NCBI RefSeq assembly: GCF_000025265.1
Contig: NC_013739.1
Span: forward strand, 5,566,001 to 5,630,000
Direction: 5' to 3'
Length of the DNA: 64,000 nt
Origin: Conexibacter woesei DSM 14684
GTDB lineage: Bacteria > Actinomycetota > Thermoleophilia > Solirubrobacterales > Solirubrobacteraceae
Within the stretch, counting starts at the first letter, position 1. Each line of letters begins with the position of its first letter. Under the pieces are notes generated by a model. That model was not told where the DNA came from. It saw only the letters and a list, made by a program, of their open reading frames with translations, and made no database searches. The translations under genes and the position numbers were made by a program. Of this stretch, positions 62,632 to 64,000 are shown piece after piece.

Positions 62632-64000
62632 ATGGCGACAGACATCGTGACCATGGACAAGATCGTGGCGCTCTGCAAGCGGCGCGGCTTCATCTTCCCC
62701 TCCTCCGAGATCTACGGCGGGGTCGGGTCGACGTACGACTACGGCCACTACGGCGTGCTGCTGAAGACGAACGTCAAGAGCGAGTGGTGGCGCGCGATGC
62801 TGCAGCAGCGCGACGACGTCGTCGCGATCGACTCCGCGATCATCCAGAGCCCGCGCGTGTGGGAGGCCAGCGGCCACCTCGCGGGGTTCAGCGACCCGCT
62901 CGTGCAGTGCCTCGGCGAGTGCAAGAGACGCTGGCGCCTGGACCACCTGCAGGAGGCCGCCGTCGAGAACGGCGAGGACCCCGCGCTGGTGCGCTGCCCG
63001 ACGTGCGGCGGCGAGCTGAGCGAGCCGCGCGCGTTCAACCTGATGTTCGAGACGACCGTCGGCCCCGTCAGAGACGCCGGCGCGACCGTCTACCTGCGGC
63101 CCGAGACGGCGCAGGGCATCTTCATCAACTTCAAGAACGTCCTGCAGTTCGCGCGCAGAAAGCCGCCGTTCGGCATCGCGCAGGTCGGCAAGTCGTTCCG
63201 CAACGAGATCACGCCCGGCAACTTCATCTTCCGCACGCGCGAGTTCGAGCAGATGGAGATGGAGTTCTTCGTCCCGCCGGACGACGCGCCGAGATGGTTC
63301 GCCCACTGGCTCTCCGAGCGCGAGCGCTGGTACCACGAGCTGGGCATCCGGCCCGACCACCTGCGCCTGCGCGCGCACGACCAGGACGAGCTGTCGCACT
63401 ACTCGTCCGGGACGAGCGACGTCGAGTACCTCTTCCCGATCGGCTGGTCGGAGCTGGAGGGGATCGCCAACCGCGGCGAGTTCGACCTCAACGCGCACAG
63501 AACCGCGTCGGGCGAGAAGCTGGAGTACATGGATCCGGGCACGGGCGAGCGCTACACCCCGCATGTGATCGAGCCGGCCGCGGGCGCGGACCGCGCGACG
63601 CTCGCCTTCCTCGTCGACGCCTACGACGAGGAGGAGGTCGAGGGCGACACGCGCACCGTGCTGCGCCTCCACCCGCGCCTCGCGCCCGTCAAGGTCGCCG
63701 TGATGCCGCTGCTGAAGAAGGGCGGCCACCCGGAACTGGCGAGAGAGATCTTCGCCGACCTGCGCGTGCGGATGCAGGGGGAGTACGACGAGGGCGGCTC
63801 GATCGGCAAGCGCTACCGGCGCCAGGACGAGATCGGCACGCCGTGGGGCGTCACGATCGACCACCAGTCGATCGAGGACCAGACGGTCACGCTGCGCGAC
63901 CGCGACTCGCTCGAGCAGGTGCGGATCGCGATCGACGATCTCGCTCCGGAGCTGGAGCGCCGCCTGAAGGCGCCCTGGCAGAGCCCGAAGCTCACCGCCT
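62632..64000 (+). CDS. glyS: Glycyl-tRNA synthetase, right end cut by the window
   Basis: At least 456 residues, open to the right edge. Single-chain alpha2-type class II enzyme. Early residues IVALCKRRGFIFPSSEIYGG lead into motif 1. A zinc-like CLGEC...CPTCGGE insertion is present, with RPETAQGIFINFKNVLQF, motif 2 FRNEITPGNFIFRTREFEQMEMEFF and the anticodon-binding region at the end (KVAVMPLLKKGGHPELAREIFADLR). It charges tRNA-Gly. The TAGCAT -10 box (62616-62621) is 10 bases upstream, and the CIRCE operator is a further 37 bases away. Only the last residues are missing. Confidence 0.95.
   Translation, partial: MATDIVTMDKIVALCKRRGFIFPSSEIYGGVGSTYDYGHYGVLLKTNVKSEWWRAMLQQRDDVVAIDSAIIQSPRVWEASGHLAGFSDPLVQCLGECKRRWRLDHLQEAAVENGEDPALVRCPTCGGELSEPRAFNLMFETTVGPVRDAGATVYLRPETAQGIFINFKNVLQFARRKPPFGIAQVGKSFRNEITPGNFIFRTREFEQMEMEFFVPPDDAPRWFAHWLSERERWYHELGIRPDHLRLRAHDQDELSHYSSGTSDVEYLFPIGWSELEGIANRGEFDLNAHRTASGEKLEYMDPGTGERYTPHVIEPAAGADRATLAFLVDAYDEEEVEGDTRTVLRLHPRLAPVKVAVMPLLKKGGHPELAREIFADLRVRMQGEYDEGGSIGKRYRRQDEIGTPWGVTIDHQSIEDQTVTLRDRDSLEQVRIAIDDLAPELERRLKAPWQSPKLTA

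Noticed and set aside
62320-63864. 514-residue minus-strand frame opposite glycyl-tRNA synthetase
   Set aside because: Shadow of the glyS gene, which has class II motifs in the plus strand.

Overview
The window is a very high-GC chromosomal segment from an actinobacterium. The gene set, the many TAnnnT promoters placed directly in front of start codons, the extracytoplasmic-function (ECF) sigma factor fused to a membrane anchor, and the collagen-like secreted protein suggest a member of the Thermoleophilia (Solirubrobacter or Conexibacter type). That placement is an inference; no rRNA gene is present to confirm it.

Positions 1-4.5 kb are the right end of an integrated element. It carries a left-truncated helical protein, a PD-(D/E)XK nuclease-like protein, an XF1762-type acetyltransferase-like protein, a possible 60-residue protein and a large serine recombinase. 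The last codons of the recombinase run into the 3' end of an initiator tRNA (tRNA-fMet) gene on the other strand, which marks the attachment site.

Positions 4.6-31 kb are ordinary chromosome with regulatory and metabolic genes: a 2-hydroxyacid dehydrogenase, a Ppx/GppA phosphatase, a TPP enzyme, a membrane class III cyclase, a DsbA-like protein facing an HxlR-SCP2 regulator that starts at ATT, tRNA-Leu, pdhA-pdhB, a GxGD-type membrane protein, a collagen-like secreted protein beside a LuxR-family ATPase regulator, a sigma/anti-sigma fusion, an R2-like diiron protein, two divergent glycosyltransferases, a UPF0173 hydrolase with a stand-alone RAM-domain protein, a rhomboid-like protein without catalytic residues, a GCS2 ligase, a DUF2090 aldolase, a nuclease and csrA.

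Positions 32-58.6 kb are mostly minus-strand housekeeping genes in an order seen widely in Gram-positive bacteria: sdhC-sdhA-sdhB, metG-tatD-rsmA-ispE, glmU-prs, rplY-pth-mfd, a lipoprotein foldase, mazG-eno and an ftsB-like gene. Many neighbours overlap by four bases. Accessory genes interrupt this order at 40.9-45.4 kb (a GH2 glycosidase, an MbcA/Xre-like antitoxin-type protein and others) and at 48-51 kb (a degenerate EAL protein, a PucR regulator and tRNA-Gln beside glmU).

Positions 58.7-64 kb hold rsmI, a ROK glucokinase, an LCP cell-wall ligase, a secreted protein, an FmdB zinc-ribbon gene with a perfect CIRCE operator upstream, and glycyl-tRNA synthetase running off the right edge.

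Non-coding highlights are a two-copy inverted-repeat element with a compensatory base change, lying just after stop codons; two candidate small RNAs with C-rich loops and terminal hairpins; and a leaderless-promoter pattern that fixes many start codons.
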